In this document: one piece after another, positions 47,179-64,000 of the stretch
Position numbering within the stretch: the stretch's first letter is position 1
How the letters are laid out: each line of letters opens with the position of its first letter
DNA from: Myoxocephalus aenaeus
Lineage: Eukaryota > Chordata > Actinopteri > Perciformes > Cottidae
Assembly: GCA_038501785.1 (NCBI GenBank)
Contig: JBAMJR010000246.1
Span: 1,717,001 to 1,781,000 of the forward strand
DNA: 64,000 bases
Direction of reading: 5' to 3'
Program-made: the position numbers and the translations under genes
Notes under the pieces: generated by a model
Databases searched by the model: none
What the model was told of the DNA's origin: nothing
The model's input: only the letters and a program-made list of their open reading frames with translations

Positions 47179-50100
47179 ACACGCATGCACACACACCTAC
47201 ACACACACACAGCTTTGACTTGTCACTGCTAATTGAAACAATGTTTTAAACTTTTTATTGTAAAAATATGCATATAGTTTGGCAGTGTGTCTTATGTGAT
47301 GCCTCCATTTGCGAGCCCCGTTGCTTCCACAAGAGGACAGTAGCGTTCTCTTGGCCTCTTCTTTCAAAGCCAGACCACAACAGTACCTTCATTACTTCGA
47401 CATTGATGGTATGTAAATTATTGTCCTCACAAAGATTCACACAGTCAGCTCAAAAGAAAGTCGATTTTTGCATGCAGCACTGAGCATGTGTATCGGTGTG
47501 GCCAGGTTTTGTTGACAGCTTGAGATATTTTGAGGGGTGGCAAGCGGGATAAACATGACTATAACTAAACACACTATTAATAAGAAATACTCCAGAACAA
47601 TGGGAAATAATAATAAAAGGATTCTACGAACACCTGTAACACAAGTAGCCACTCTTCCAATAGCCAATAGGGCTCCCCTCTACATATTAGATCTCATATC
47701 CATGTTACAGCCTATATATGTCACTGTAAGAATAGAGGAGGGTTTTAATAGAAACGGCGTCATAAACTCTCAATCGTGTAACAGTGCGCTGCTCAATTGG
47801 AGTAAAACCTTCTTTGTGTAAGTGTGTGCCAATATGGAAAATTAAAGCCAGTTAATAAAAAGCAGTGCTAAATCAATGGGAGCCATAAAAGTTACAGGGT
47901 GATATTAAAATGTAGGGAGGGGGGCGAGAGGGGGATTAACACGCTGGGCCTGAATTATCATGTTAATTTAATATCCCTTCTTCAATTGAAGCAGAAAGCC
48001 CAATAAAGGTCAATTAAGCAACTATAGCCTCCCATTTCCATTTAGAATGTTATGGTCTCATCTAAATCATTGAGCTGGTACCAGGTACAAGGGGCCCCAC
48101 TGGCTGCTGGACACCTTTGGGACCCAATGCGTGGACAAGCTTTTAAGATCTAAGTTCACAGAGACAGCTCTGTGATTCTTAGCTCCACCTTGGCCGTAAT
48201 AACTATTTTGAATTATATATGTTATCCTTGCTGCTGCACACAAGAACAATGTTTACACATCCAGATCCCATTTTATGCAGCCTAAATGCAGCAGTTGGAA
48301 GCGAGGCCAAGTTGTATCCAACATGAACTTTCTACCCCTGTGGGTTTTAAATTGTGAGCCGGCTTGGTTCCTTCATGTCGTGCTGCAGAGAGCAAGATCA
48401 TTTCTTACATCTGTGGAAACCGGGGAATTGTCAAACTTTCTGATTCCTCCAGAAGAAATACAAATATAGATCTCATTCTGCTGACAACTATGATGACTAC
48501 TGGCTCTATCACCCATCTGCCTATTCATATAACCTTTTATTTACTAAATCAGTTACTCTTTGTACATCTTGACATCTAAGTACAGTTTTGTTCCCTTTTC
48601 TGATTTTAGCTATATATTAACTTTTAATAAATAAAACACAAAACCAATGATTGTTGTCCATTATTAACTAGACTAATTTAATGCATATTATTAATGCAGC
48701 ATATGTTTTGATACAAAAGAGTTTCTTCATCAGATTGGAGTCCATTCTATTTTGCAATACACTTGCTGAAAGTGACATAATGTCATTTCCATTGATCGGG
48801 ACTCCGTTTCATTTAAATAATGAGCTGTAACTTGTTAATCCCTCAGGTTTTGCAAGAACTGGCATCTATTTTTATATATGTATATGGATTGACCTTTTAT
48901 GGTCTGAAAGGATAACATTATTGATTAGGCAACCTCATGACTGGAAAAACTTGCTCGTATGTCAAATAACTGACCAAAATAATGACAGCTCACCGACCCT
49001 CTCCACTATAATAGGAGTGGTAACTGAAGTTTAATATCGATGTCCTCTGACACTATGGTAGATAAACAGTCAAAGGAATGATGAATAATCCCCATGCAAG
49101 CACAATATGTATTGACCACTTATTGACCTCCTCAAGATAGCCTGCTGCATTGACATGGCTTTATGCAGATCCATAGTCTTATGAATAAATCATACTGAGC
49201 TAGTTAGAGCCAGTCTTTCAAGATTTGCAGGTAATAAACAAAAGAAGGACCTCTGCTGTTGTGTGATCTCAAACACAATACTGTTTGAATTGCCTCTGAT
49301 GTCTATGACAACATGAAGAATAAAGATTCCACAGCACAAATGCATTTCTCATCACCACGTCTGACCTCATTGTCATCCCAACATCCACAGTAATTATCTT
49401 GTTTTAATCTATTGCATTGTTTGGCAGGAAATTGGGAGGAGAGACGAAGACGACATGCAGCAAAGGGCTGCAGGTCAGATTTGAATCCAGGCTGCTGAAT
49501 TCAACAATATTCAGAGCATTGATATAGCAGGAGACACATATCTGCAATGTAAAGATATAGTGGCGTGATGTCTACTTGAGCAGATAATAAAGTTGTTCTA
49601 CTTCTGTGCTCCACCTTCTAGGTAATGGCCATAATGTTGAAAACCGTGTGGAGGCAATATAGATATGCTCTGAATTTAGTGTTGAGCACCTTTAAGTAAA
49701 TACTCCGGTAGCCACACTATATGTGTACCTACTTGTCCTATAACTGGGCTGTATAACTTTTCTCATTACTGTGTTTTGTCATCAGAGCATTATCAGTTTA
49801 TATATGATATTAAAGCTGAAAAATAAGTCAGTTATTTCCCACACCAATGAATAAATTAGAAGATGAATTGCTTAATAAAGCGATTGTTACTTACCTTATT
49901 TACATTTTGCATGTATACAAGGATACCTGTGTGTTAAGAAGGTTCACACTAACGAGTAAACCCAGTTCATGAGTTATTTTGTGTATGAATCTCTCAATAT
50001 GTATCCTGACTTGAGTGTCGGTATCAATTCCTTCCTTATGAAAATGGCATTAGATATTTTACAGCAAACACCATAAATACGAGGGAACAGGACAAAGGTG

Positions 50101-51812
50101 TTGCAGATGCTGGTCTTGAGTCTGACCCTTTTGGGCAAAACTAAAGTGCAAGCTTTGGCTTGTGGCACACATGGCTTCTGCATCTTTAAAAACACTTTCT
50201 ATCTGTGAAGCACCCACATACAAAATGTATAATATACAACAGTTCAGCAAAATGTTACAGTGGAAAGTGAGCATCCTTGCTTCGTTCCACATGCTACGCA
50301 TCTGGATAGTGTCTGGGTGCATTACATGAGTGAATGGGTTAGTGACCCAGATTCTGTAATGGGATTTTAGGTGTCTAAAAAAATAGAATTGCTTTTTTTC
50401 AACTCTGACAGATGTTCCTTTTTGATAATTACACACACATTAAACCAGGAAGACACAGATATAAAAGACACAGAAAAATACCCACCATACCAATGCAGTA
50501 ATATGGATTTTTTTTGGATGATGCCATGGTTTGATGATGTGTTCTTCATCCTGCGTGACACTATGATGAAACATTTATCCTGTGCTCGTGGCTCCTGCCT
50601 GAATTCTCAAAATCCTAGAGCAGCTTTGCTCTCTCTGTATTGACAGTCGGAATAGACATGGGCCTTTGTTTATCAGAAGAAATAAGATATCAGATATTCC
50701 AGTACGCCCAGAGAACACACGCACAGTCTGTGCTGCCTGAACATGCCTGTGAAGCCATGCTGTGCTGAAGGCAATCTGTCTCCCCCTCCCATAACGACCA
50801 TCTGTCATTAGTGTAGATCAATGGAGATGATAGATGGGGAGGGCTCGCTGTGCTGACAGAAGCACTGAGACAGGAGTCCAGGAACCACCACGGTTATGGT
50901 GCATGGTCCTGACCCAGCGGGCAAAAGCCCTGATGTTAATTTAGCATCCGTGCTGAGGTTGGGTTGATACGACTTTGGACTGTCAAGAAAGCTCCAGACT
51001 GGCTTTTGAAAATTCAAATAAATTCTCGTAATTTTTCCGAGTGTTGCATATGTTTGGAGCACTCACCCACTTGCCTTTGCTCCTGTGCCAGAAGTGTTAT
51101 AAATTCTCTCTGATTAATCCATTTTCCTAAGCATTTAGTGGGTTATTCAAAGCATGTCATATGGAGTTGATGTAAAACAAGGCAATCAAACAAGCAGCGA
51201 ATGGACAGCGCCAAGTCTGCCTCTACACATCCCAAAGCATGACATCCCAATAACCAAACCAAACCAGTTTGGATTCATCGAGTGAAATCGAGAGGACTGG
51301 ACATAATTTGATGAAGCCCATTTCACACTTGCTGAGAGGGATGGACGGTCCGAGGCCTGTTAAAATCCCTGGGGTTTTGAACAACAGCATCGGAGGATTT
51401 TCAACCCTAGTCCTTCTTAACACAGAGGAATAGACAAAATGAAGGGCTTTTCTCCAATTTTAGCCACTGAAATTGAATTCTGAGGTAACAGAGGCTCCTC
51501 TGTGGGATATATCCCTCATCTGTATTCGCTCACCGCTCTCCTCCACATAATCTCAAATATGTTCAGTTTCTTTTTCTCATCATTTTACTTTTCCTGTGAT
51601 CACGTCAATGCATTCACAAGAATTCTGTTGAATGCAAAAATTAAAGAGGACCTCAACACAGAACAAAACAAATTGCATGTGATAATGCACACACATAACA
51701 CTTCTGATTACATTTCCCTCTGATTGTTCTAATAAAGAAGAGCCATACAATGTCACAAAGCCCACACAATGACCTGGATATAGCCTTCCGAGTGCACATG
51801 TACTGACACGCT

Positions 51813-51814
<2 letters not shown>
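47179..51814. other. Intergenic with candidate regulatory block, no gene
   Basis: No exon recognised over 4.6 kb. The stretch about 47830-48060 is repeat-free and rich in AATTAA/TTAATT cores and looks like conserved non-coding DNA. A short decayed piece of a common fish repeat (GACATGCAGCAAAGGGC) is at about 49430-49495. Frames at 47437-47821 and 50059-50436 have no domains. Confidence 0.45.
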
Positions 51815-51843
<29 letters not shown>

Positions 51844-51846
51844 CAG

Positions 51847-51940
<94 letters not shown>
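51815..51940. repeat. (CA)14 plus (CA)46 microsatellite
   Basis: Two CA runs are separated by a short CCAGAG interruption at about 51843-51848. Confidence 0.97.
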
Positions 51941-51943
<3 letters not shown>

Positions 51944-52112
51944 CCCTCTCTTATACACCCGGGCAGTGGGGATTGCTTCGGAAAAACAGCACCTGCTCCT
52001 CCATTTGAAAACTATTTAGGGAGGCATCAAACTCTATCAGGGCAGGTCTGATTGCGGTCGCCTCTTCACAGTCCCCCAATCACTCAGTGAGTCAATTAGC
52101 CCCCCCGCCCCT

Positions 52113-52115
<3 letters not shown>
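51941..52115. other. Spacer between CA arrays
   Basis: About 175 bp of unique sequence between two long CA arrays, with no visible features. Confidence 0.5.

Positions 52116-52207
<92 letters not shown>
52116..52207. repeat. (CA)46 microsatellite
   Basis: A pure CA run of about 92 bp. Confidence 0.98.
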
Positions 52208-55893
<3,686 letters not shown>

Positions 55894-56105
55894 GTTAAAG
55901 AAACACTATGACATTTTGTGAATATGGTTATTCCCTTTCTTGCTGACAGTTGATGAGAAGATCAATATCTCTTTTGTGTCCGTGCTTTAAATATCTTGCT
56001 GGAGCCAGCAGCAAGTTAGCTTAGCATAAAAACTGAAAACGGGGAACAGCTAGCCTGCCTCTGTCTACTTGCGTGAGTTTCATATATTACCTTGCAATTA
56101 TTAGG
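55894..56105. mobile_element. MITE-like element, copy D (left half only)
   Basis: Left end TTAAAGAAACACTATGACATTTTGTG, then CTTTCTTGCTGACAGTTGATGAG, AGATCAATATCTC and GCTGGAGCCAGCAGCAAGTTAGCTTAGCAT. The right half and closing inverted end are absent. Confidence 0.65.
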
Positions 56106-56810
56106 GAAGACTTTTACATTGATTTCAAGAAATTGAAGGTGAGCTGTTGGATTGCCACAAATACTTAAGTATATGTGCATATACTGTAGTGTCTAACCCG
56201 AAGCATACACATCTATGATAGGACACCTTCTGCATCACTGTCTCATGTGACTCCTCAACCATTTTAAGTGTTTCAACGATTATTATTTCTCCTCTGCTTT
56301 GTTGCATCAGATACAATCTTTTCTATCCTGATCACTCTTGTGCTTTAGGGGATTCAAACTCACTTTTGAGTTCTGTGATGAATTGTGAGGCCATAAGGAC
56401 GTAAGGATCTTGTTACCAGTCTTTGTCTGATACACTATGACAGTTATTAAGAGCATGACGCCTTTAGCCATGAGCGTTGATCAGTGCAGTTTAAAGTTTA
56501 TGTGCTGCAGTCTTCAGCCTGTCACCATTCAACATTCAAAATGTCTTTTGCTGTCAAGTTTGACTTGTCTCTTGTCAACAAGAGCTTTTTTTTCTTTTGT
56601 CTGTTCTCTGTCACTCTCTCTTGTGAATCCTTTTCACTATTAATCTGCTCGCCTCTCCTTTCCCCCTGTCCTACTCAGAGTCAGTGGCAATAATCATCTG
56701 TAATAGCAGATGACAGCTTCACATAACTTCTGACATTAGCTTTTAGCCATCACAGTTTTACAGCCCTTAGTCTTGACGGCAGATTTGTCGGCAGGCGACG
56801 GTGGCATTGG

Positions 56811-56813
<3 letters not shown>
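56106..56813. other. Intergenic, no gene recognised
   Basis: Plain sequence without a recognisable exon. Confidence 0.5.

Positions 56814-56877
<64 letters not shown>
56814..56877. repeat. (TC)32 microsatellite
   Basis: A pure TC run of 64 bp. Confidence 0.97.
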
Positions 56878-56880
<3 letters not shown>

Positions 56881-58275
56881 ATGTCTGTGGGACTCGAGTG
56901 ATCTGGGCTCCCCAACCCACACTCTTTATTACTGTATGGGTCGTGGTGGTCCATCACTTTCTCCTTCTCATCACACAAAAGTACATGCACACACACTGAC
57001 GAGTGCACACATCCACACTCACACTTGTCCCCACAGGCCCCAAATTGATGGTAGCTGCAGAGTTCAGTCCCATAAAAGAGGAGGAAGAAGGGAGAGAAGG
57101 CAAATGGGCATGCCTGTTCAACAGAAACCTTTACATCTTATGTCCAACTTATATTTTGCACTATACAAGTTGGGCCTTAAACTCAAACGCAAGGTTCACT
57201 TGTTAGATTTCTTTTAAAGCGTTCAGCCAGCTTTCATCAGCAGGTCTTCATTCATCATCTTCAAACTATATCCACTGCTGAATGCCATTCAGATGTGGTT
57301 GCAATGAAAGTCAGTGGACCTTGAGTTAAGTTGTTTGCTTGTGTAACGTTCTTGCATTTCTGTGCAAAACATAGTTGTCACATAAAAAACGATAAGAGCA
57401 ATTGATTGCAGATTTTATGAATTGCTAAATGAAATAATGTCTGCTTATATTATTACAAATGCTTTGTTTATTGTGAGCTGTTGTGTCAGAACTATGTGTG
57501 CAGAGCTATGTTTTACTGTAAAATATGCTGCATGTGCACATAACACTCATAAAGTAGTATTAAACTAACTATAAGACAAATAGAATCATAGTAAGAGGAG
57601 TCCATTCTTCACTTGGGGCTAAAGGAATCCAACTACTTATCCACTTCATCTAACCAAGCGCCTGTCAAATTTGTTCGAAAACATTAGTCGCAGAAATTTG
57701 CTGCTGTGTTTTTTCACTACAATCCCACACCGTATTAAATATACGGTGTGTAGCCAAAGCAGTATGAAAGAAGTATCATCTGTAAAATGTTGAATTAAAT
57801 GTTTTCAGGAGTGATTGTCAAGAACGTGTATAGTACGTCCAGTGATCCCTGAGACTGAGTGGTGCATTTAGAGCTGTCAGTGAAGCTCCAACAGGGGGGT
57901 GAGGCATGGGGAAGGAGTCTAGGGGATGACATAGGGTGAGGGGGGAGAGGGGGGAGGGTAGCCATATGGCTGCTGACAAGGAGAGGGGGCAAAGCTGACA
58001 GGGCCGAGGGAACGGAGATGGCAGGCGGGAGGGGAGAGGAAATCACACTGGAAGGACAACATGCTCCCCTTCTGCCAAGGCGGAAAGCAGCGGCGACCTG
58101 TGTGTGTATGTTAGTGTGTGTGCCGCTGACTGACAACGCTGCTGATTGGATCCAACATGGAGGCCTGTGTCCTGACAGCACTGATGCCACAAGTCTGGAC
58201 AGGGCCTGGAGTGTATGAGTGACTGAGAGCCAAACAGAGAGACGGAAGAAGAGAGTATGTGCATTTCTGTCCGTG

Positions 58276-58276
<1 letters not shown>
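56878..58276. other. Intergenic, no gene recognised
   Basis: It includes a G-rich stretch (57890-58040) and a perfect 10-bp inverted repeat with 5-base loop at 57726-57750. No exon. Confidence 0.45.
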
Positions 58277-58344
<68 letters not shown>

Positions 58345-58382
58345 GCACAGTGTGGGTGTCAGCCAGCCAGCCAGCCAGCCAG
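58277..58382. repeat. (TG)33 microsatellite and nearby (CAGC)6
   Basis: A pure TG run to 58343, then a short spacer and a CAGC tetranucleotide run at about 58359-58382. Confidence 0.95.
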
Positions 58383-59531
58383 GGTCCTCTGTGTGCCTTA
58401 GGATGCTTTCTACCAGCTGGGTGAGCCAGGTGCTTGGTTGCCCCCTCACGCCCCCTGGCACTCCCATTACTGCTGCCCTCCAGGCCCGCTCAGTCAACTG
58501 CCACTTGCTACCAGATCAATATTAGCTTGCACCGAGGACAACATGTCATTCCACCACTGAGGGGTCAGACAATGTTGTCATGCGCAAACTGGTTTGGGAG
58601 ACACTATTGTATCAGAATGTCATGTATTTCTTTAATGCTCACAAGACTTGTGCATTGATACTGATAACTTTAGCAAAACATGCAGTTTGAATGCAACAAA
58701 TAAAAGATATTCAGTCTTAAATATTACATTACTTACAGTATGTGTAAGGAATCCATGTTTTATGTGTGTGGGGTTTGTGTATGGCATCCTCAGCTTTCAA
58801 GCTTAGAGAAAGAAATTATTTAATTTTTTCTCTGTTTTGTGTGTTCTTTAATCGCTGGCATAATATTGGCAACCAGCCAATGTTTCAGACAGGTGCAGAT
58901 ACTGTCAAGAATGTACTATCCTGCGTTTGCATTAATTGATTGGCAGAGCACACAGCCAAATATGCATTTTCCATCACAATAACTTTGCCATCATATCGAG
59001 AAGTTCTTGGCTGCAGGAACACTTTTGCTGACAAAGCTCCAAGGACGCAGACGAGCTGAATGCTGAATGTGCACATTGCCATCGCTTGCCTTTTGCACAT
59101 GAGCTGCAATTCCACCACCAAGATTGTTTTCATTCCTGCTTAAGTAGTGGCACAAAAGTGATAAGTAGGTAATGGCTGTTAATTAGTGATGTACCAAAAA
59201 CATATCAACAATAATCAACAACATTCCATAATGTTTCTGAACATCTGTGAGATGCTGAGCGTTTCATCAGTGCACATTGAATGATGGCCTGTTTTAATGC
59301 GGCATCAAACTCTTAATAGCTGCTTTGTACCTTTTCACGTGCGGGTTCACTTTAGAGCCATCTAATTCAAAACAGGGATTCTCAATTATGCAATGTGCCA
59401 TTTACATATGCTAATTAGGATCATATTAATTATCTTGAAATTGGGTAATTAGCCAATCTCAATTAAGGCATTGTTCATTACACTAAATGCACAGGAAAGG
59501 TGTTTGAAGTTTTTCCCCACGCCTTTATTCA

Positions 59532-59535
<4 letters not shown>
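58383..59535. other. Intergenic with homeodomain-site cluster
   Basis: No exon recognised. Three TAATTA cores occur within 40 bp (59412, 59427 and 59446) in an AT-rich, repeat-free block 59390-59490. Confidence 0.5.

Positions 59536-59610
<75 letters not shown>
59536..59610. repeat. (TG)37 microsatellite
   Basis: A pure TG run of about 75 bp. Confidence 0.97.
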
Positions 59611-59611
<1 letters not shown>

Positions 59612-61092
59612 GGAGAGAACTGGGCTGCCTGCCACATCTGAATCAAGCCTCGGCGGTGTATTTAATAATTTAAGCATCCCAGCTCATACAAGGGATGCAC
59701 CCACAGCTTTCATCGTTACCAAGCATATGGTTCTGTAATGAGCCTGCTTGCTTGTAAAATAGTAATGCCAGTAGAGCAGAATAGAAGAGACAACAGCCAG
59801 CCTTTTCTCTTTTTAGCCACTCAAGCTAGCTACGTTGCCAGCGGTGGCCAATGCATTATACAAGCTTGTTTGGTTTCCCATGTTGCTCCGCTGACGCTGG
59901 GAAGGCCAATTTGCACTATAGCCATGAAAGGAAGTGAAAACAAAGAAAAACACTGGAAGAAGTAATGGCAGTAATAGAAAAGACACCTTTCTCTACCCAA
60001 AACAAACAGATTACCTAAAGGGAGAGGGTATTTTGTGCTCTAAACTGACTCACAGCTGTGAGTTGCATGCGCATCCAAGGTAAACATATTATCATACTAC
60101 GCTGCATCTTTTGTATGCCACATAAATGCTGATTGAAAATGTGTGGTGCTCTTTGATTGCAGTCAGATAGAATTGTGAAGAGGCAAATTAGTATCGAAGT
60201 CAGGAGCCATTTGTTTGTGACTTTTGTGATGTTTACGTTGTTGTGGATGCTATGTGTGTAGAAGTGCAGCAGGTTTTTGGATCCAGCTGAAGCTCTGGAA
60301 GCGCTCACTTCCTGGTACAGAGCCTGAGGCATTTTGGGACATGAGGTATCTCTCTGGCTGTTCCGGTCTCCTCCTCCTCTCCTAATCTCCTAAGGAGCTG
60401 TGGCGGTGTGTCTTTGTGTAATGCTCACATGAGCGCGTGCCTGCTTGCATATGCATGTGTGTATATGTTTTAGTTTCAGACACAACAGGGAAATCATCCA
60501 TAGGGTGCTAAGGAAAGATGATGAATGATGCTCTGCCCTTCAACTGTTCTTGAATAATAAAAATCCTCTCTATCAGCTTGTGATAGAAAGAGAAGTCCTC
60601 ATTCAGTATAACACATGCTTAAGGCTTAGATAAGGTGACCTTACATTTCCTCACATATACGTCTATTGCTGACAGATAAATCATTTTACAATAACATACA
60701 CTGATTGGCTTTCCATGCTATCACATCACAATGTCATCCTCATCCCTTTAGCCTTTAGCCAACACTGAAGGATTTTGATGTATGGCATTACCCTTAGCAT
60801 ACATTCTACATTTAACCTGTCTCTTGTTGAATCTGAAATACAAGTTGCAAAGGTCAATGATCTTAACAGCTGTGCAGCTGTGCTCGCATCAGTGTTTTGT
60901 TTGTGAGAACAGGTCCAGCACACAGAGACTGATATGATGTGGGAGTAAAAGATATGTGCATATGGAAAGGACGGTCACTGCGACTGCCTAAGTGTGAAAC
61001 CTTTATTTAACCTGGAAATGTCCCTGCCCTATTGGGACTTTTCCGTTCTTAATATTTGTCCCAGTGTCACAGTTGAGGGGCACTAGAGACAC
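59611..61092. other. Intergenic, no gene recognised
   Basis: Plain sequence. The frames at 59738-59965 and 60015-60332 have no recognisable domain. Confidence 0.5.
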
Positions 61093-61221
61093 TAAGTGTC
61101 CCTCTGAAACCTGGTCCAAGTGCCCTTCTTGTCAGTCTAAGTGTCCCTCTGATCAGCCCAAGTGCTATTCTGGTCGTTCCAAATGTCCCTGTGTTTAGCT
61201 CAAGAGCCACTCTGGTGTCAC
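61093..61221. repeat. Degenerate 21-bp minisatellite, about 6 units
   Basis: Units begin at 61093 (24 bp), 61117, 61138, 61159, 61180 and 61201 (21 bp each) around the pattern CAAGTGTCCCTCTGGTCAGTC. Units share roughly 60-80% of positions. Because 21 is a multiple of three, a minus-strand frame (61067-61300) stays open across it and reads as seven-residue repeats. That frame has no other support as a gene. Confidence 0.8.
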
Positions 61222-62386
61222 CCCGTAGGGCGAAAATGATCGCTGTGCATCGAAGAGGTGCACCTTTTGCATTTTCAACCCTGCCGCTAAAAGCCTGCAT
61301 GACACTTTGTGAGTGAAAAGTAGAGTCTGGTAATCTTTGTGGCAGCTTTTGTTCCCGTCACAGTCAATATCTGTTGATAGAGTCCTTCTGTTAGTCATAA
61401 AAAAACATATTGGTAGAATGATTGAATGGCAACCACATAAAAGGGCTTATTTATTGGCTTATATTTCGAAAGGATAAATGATTACTCTCATAAAATTTAC
61501 TGTTTTGTAATCGAAGACTCCCATGATCCATATTAAGTTTTACTGCTACAACAACAATAGCGGCCACAAGTTTTGCAGACATTTAGCTTTGGAGTAAAAA
61601 CTTCACATTGACAAGTGAAGGCACTGCTGATTCACAATAACACATCTTTCTCAATACCTCATGAACAAACTGTCATTTTGGATGAACTGAGGCAAAGAGC
61701 CAATGTCCTCACGCTTAATTAGATTCATCTCTTCCACTAGGGGGAGCTGTGGTATACTATTAGAGGGCTCACATGTTTTCATGGCGGAGTGATGAATGCC
61801 AAAGAAATGCCAGAGACATAGCATAACATAGCATAAGATTGACTGTACATTGCAAGTATGTGAGATTTACCTCATACAAACATGAAGACAAAATATTCAA
61901 TATTTGTCCTCTAAAGTAAGGAGGCTGTTTTTGAAGGACAAAATAAAAATGCACGTGAGGGCGTAGAAATGGGCTTTGTTTTGTTTCCTGTAATTGCAAT
62001 TTTTGCACAGCCATCCAGAGGAGATAGACCAGTGTTTACCCCTTGATCCATGGGCTTAACAATAGAAGCGGGAAAAGATAGAGAAAGAGAACTCAGAGGT
62101 AACATTTGTCAGTGGCAGTCTGTCGCTCGCCTGATTGAATTCAAGGAGAAAAACGGCGAGACTCCACCGGGGCGATGCTTGAGTGCCTCTGATCTTCATT
62201 TTCCACCGCTCCTGTTATTTCTTCTTTTTATCCCTCCCTCTCTCTCTCTTTCTCTCTGTCTGTCTTGTCCCTCTCGTTTCATTGGACTCAGATCTCTCCA
62301 TCGCTCTAACCTTTCATTATGACAAGACAAAGCTTTAATCTCTCACGAGCCATTTCCCCTTGTGACAGGCAGAGTTAGCAGTGGCA
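61222..62386. other. Intergenic, no gene recognised
   Basis: Plain sequence. A CTCF-like word lies at 61734-61747. Confidence 0.45.
61734..61747 (+). promoter_or_regulatory. CTCF-like motif
   Basis: CCACTAGGGGGAGC matches 13 of 14 positions of the core CTCF consensus as I know it. It points rightward. Function is inferred from sequence only. Confidence 0.3.

Positions 62387-63299
<913 letters not shown>

Positions 63300-63341
<42 letters not shown>
63300..63341. repeat. (TA)21 microsatellite
   Basis: A TA run preceded by a short TC run, the same TC-to-TA order as at 47079-47178. Confidence 0.95.
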
Positions 63342-63345
<4 letters not shown>

Positions 63346-63967
63346 ACATAATTAGTTATGAGCCTTCAGATGGCCCTCTGAGGAGAACATAACAACATTG
63401 TAGACGATCCTGAAGCAAGAGAGCTATCAAAGCTTACTCTGAGGCCTGATGGGACGTGAGTGAAGGGGAAATGGAGATGGAGACATGCAAACAGAGAGTG
63501 TGAGACAGAGAGGAAGAGAAAGAAAGAATATATTTCATTGCTCTTTTGTGCTGAGCTAAGAGATGGAAGTAAAGTACATGCTGGGAACGTGTCAAGTTGG
63601 CAAAACAAGCCACCCCCGAGACTTGACACCAGGCAGAACTGCAGCAACCCGAGCAGATGTCTACATCACAATGTTCCCACACCACGGAGGAACGTACAGT
63701 TCGTTACTCTACTCTACACACACACACACCCACACACACACACACACATTCAGAGTCACAGGTTTGACAAGTTGTCAGCAGATGCTCAACCTCTCTCCTC
63801 ACTAATCCCCCCCACACACATGCGTTCGCACATTCACCACCCACATGCAGACACCAAACACACACATACATTATGCACCTATTGTATTTTTCCACACACA
63901 CACCTTTCCTAGAGCTCATTTTTGCAGTTGCTGTTTTGATGACATGTTGTGACAGAAGCCCGCTCAC
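63342..63967. other. Intergenic or intronic, no gene recognised
   Basis: Contains a short CA run at 63716-63748. If the right-edge exon is real, this would be its downstream intron. Confidence 0.4.
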
Positions 63968-64000
63968 CCTGCTTGAGCCGAGCAAAGGCCACGCGGCATC
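63968..64000 (-). CDS. Possible exon 3' edge cut by the window (unidentified)
   Basis: The minus strand runs open to the window edge and ends at a good donor (CAGG before gtgagc). The readable peptide in one frame is CRVAFARLKQ. It is too short to assign to a family, and GC-richer than its surroundings. This is a weak call based on the donor and composition only. Confidence 0.2.

Overview
The window is vertebrate nuclear DNA, almost certainly from a ray-finned (percomorph-type) fish. Introns are short and carry GT-AG ends. Long CA/GT, GA/TC and TA microsatellites are very dense (about 30 arrays of 40 bp or more), and several interspersed repeats look like ones common in teleost genomes. There are no bacterial-type operons, no CRISPR array and no viral genes. 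Most open frames are artefacts of dinucleotide repeats (poly-TH or poly-CV translations) or chance frames in non-coding DNA.

Two protein genes can be supported, both on the minus strand. At the left edge is a 5'-partial view of a Tribbles pseudokinase, best matched to trib1: exon 1 (2528-2848) and exon 2 (1402-1694) are present, and the exon for the rest of the kinase fold lies beyond base 1. In the middle is a complete eight-exon cibar1/fam92a gene (CDS 34104-39395, about 301 residues). It encodes a BAR-like ciliary-base protein with a nearly pure acidic tail. A compact promoter just above its start codon carries a near-consensus RFX X-box plus ETS-like and ZNF143-like motifs.

The rest is non-coding as far as I can see. 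3.3-33.8 kb holds scattered repeats: a LINE 3' tail, a hAT-type MITE fragment, two copies of a MITE with long inverted ends, a decayed hAT-like transposase pseudogene and a teleost interspersed repeat. Stretches of repeat-free sequence there could be conserved regulatory elements. 39.6-64 kb resembles a gene desert, with more repeat copies, a very regular 24-bp perfect hairpin, a 21-bp degenerate minisatellite, clusters of homeodomain-type TAATTA sites and many microsatellites. A possible exon edge on the minus strand touches the right end (63968-64000).

The two genes have no evident functional link: trib1 acts as an adaptor for COP1-mediated degradation and cibar1 in cilium assembly. Their closeness may reflect an ancestral linkage (both are on human 8q) or a local rearrangement. 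I found no convincing new biological system. The best leads are the cibar1 promoter and its exon 4/5 junction, the long hairpin at 42.8 kb, and the candidate regulatory elements.
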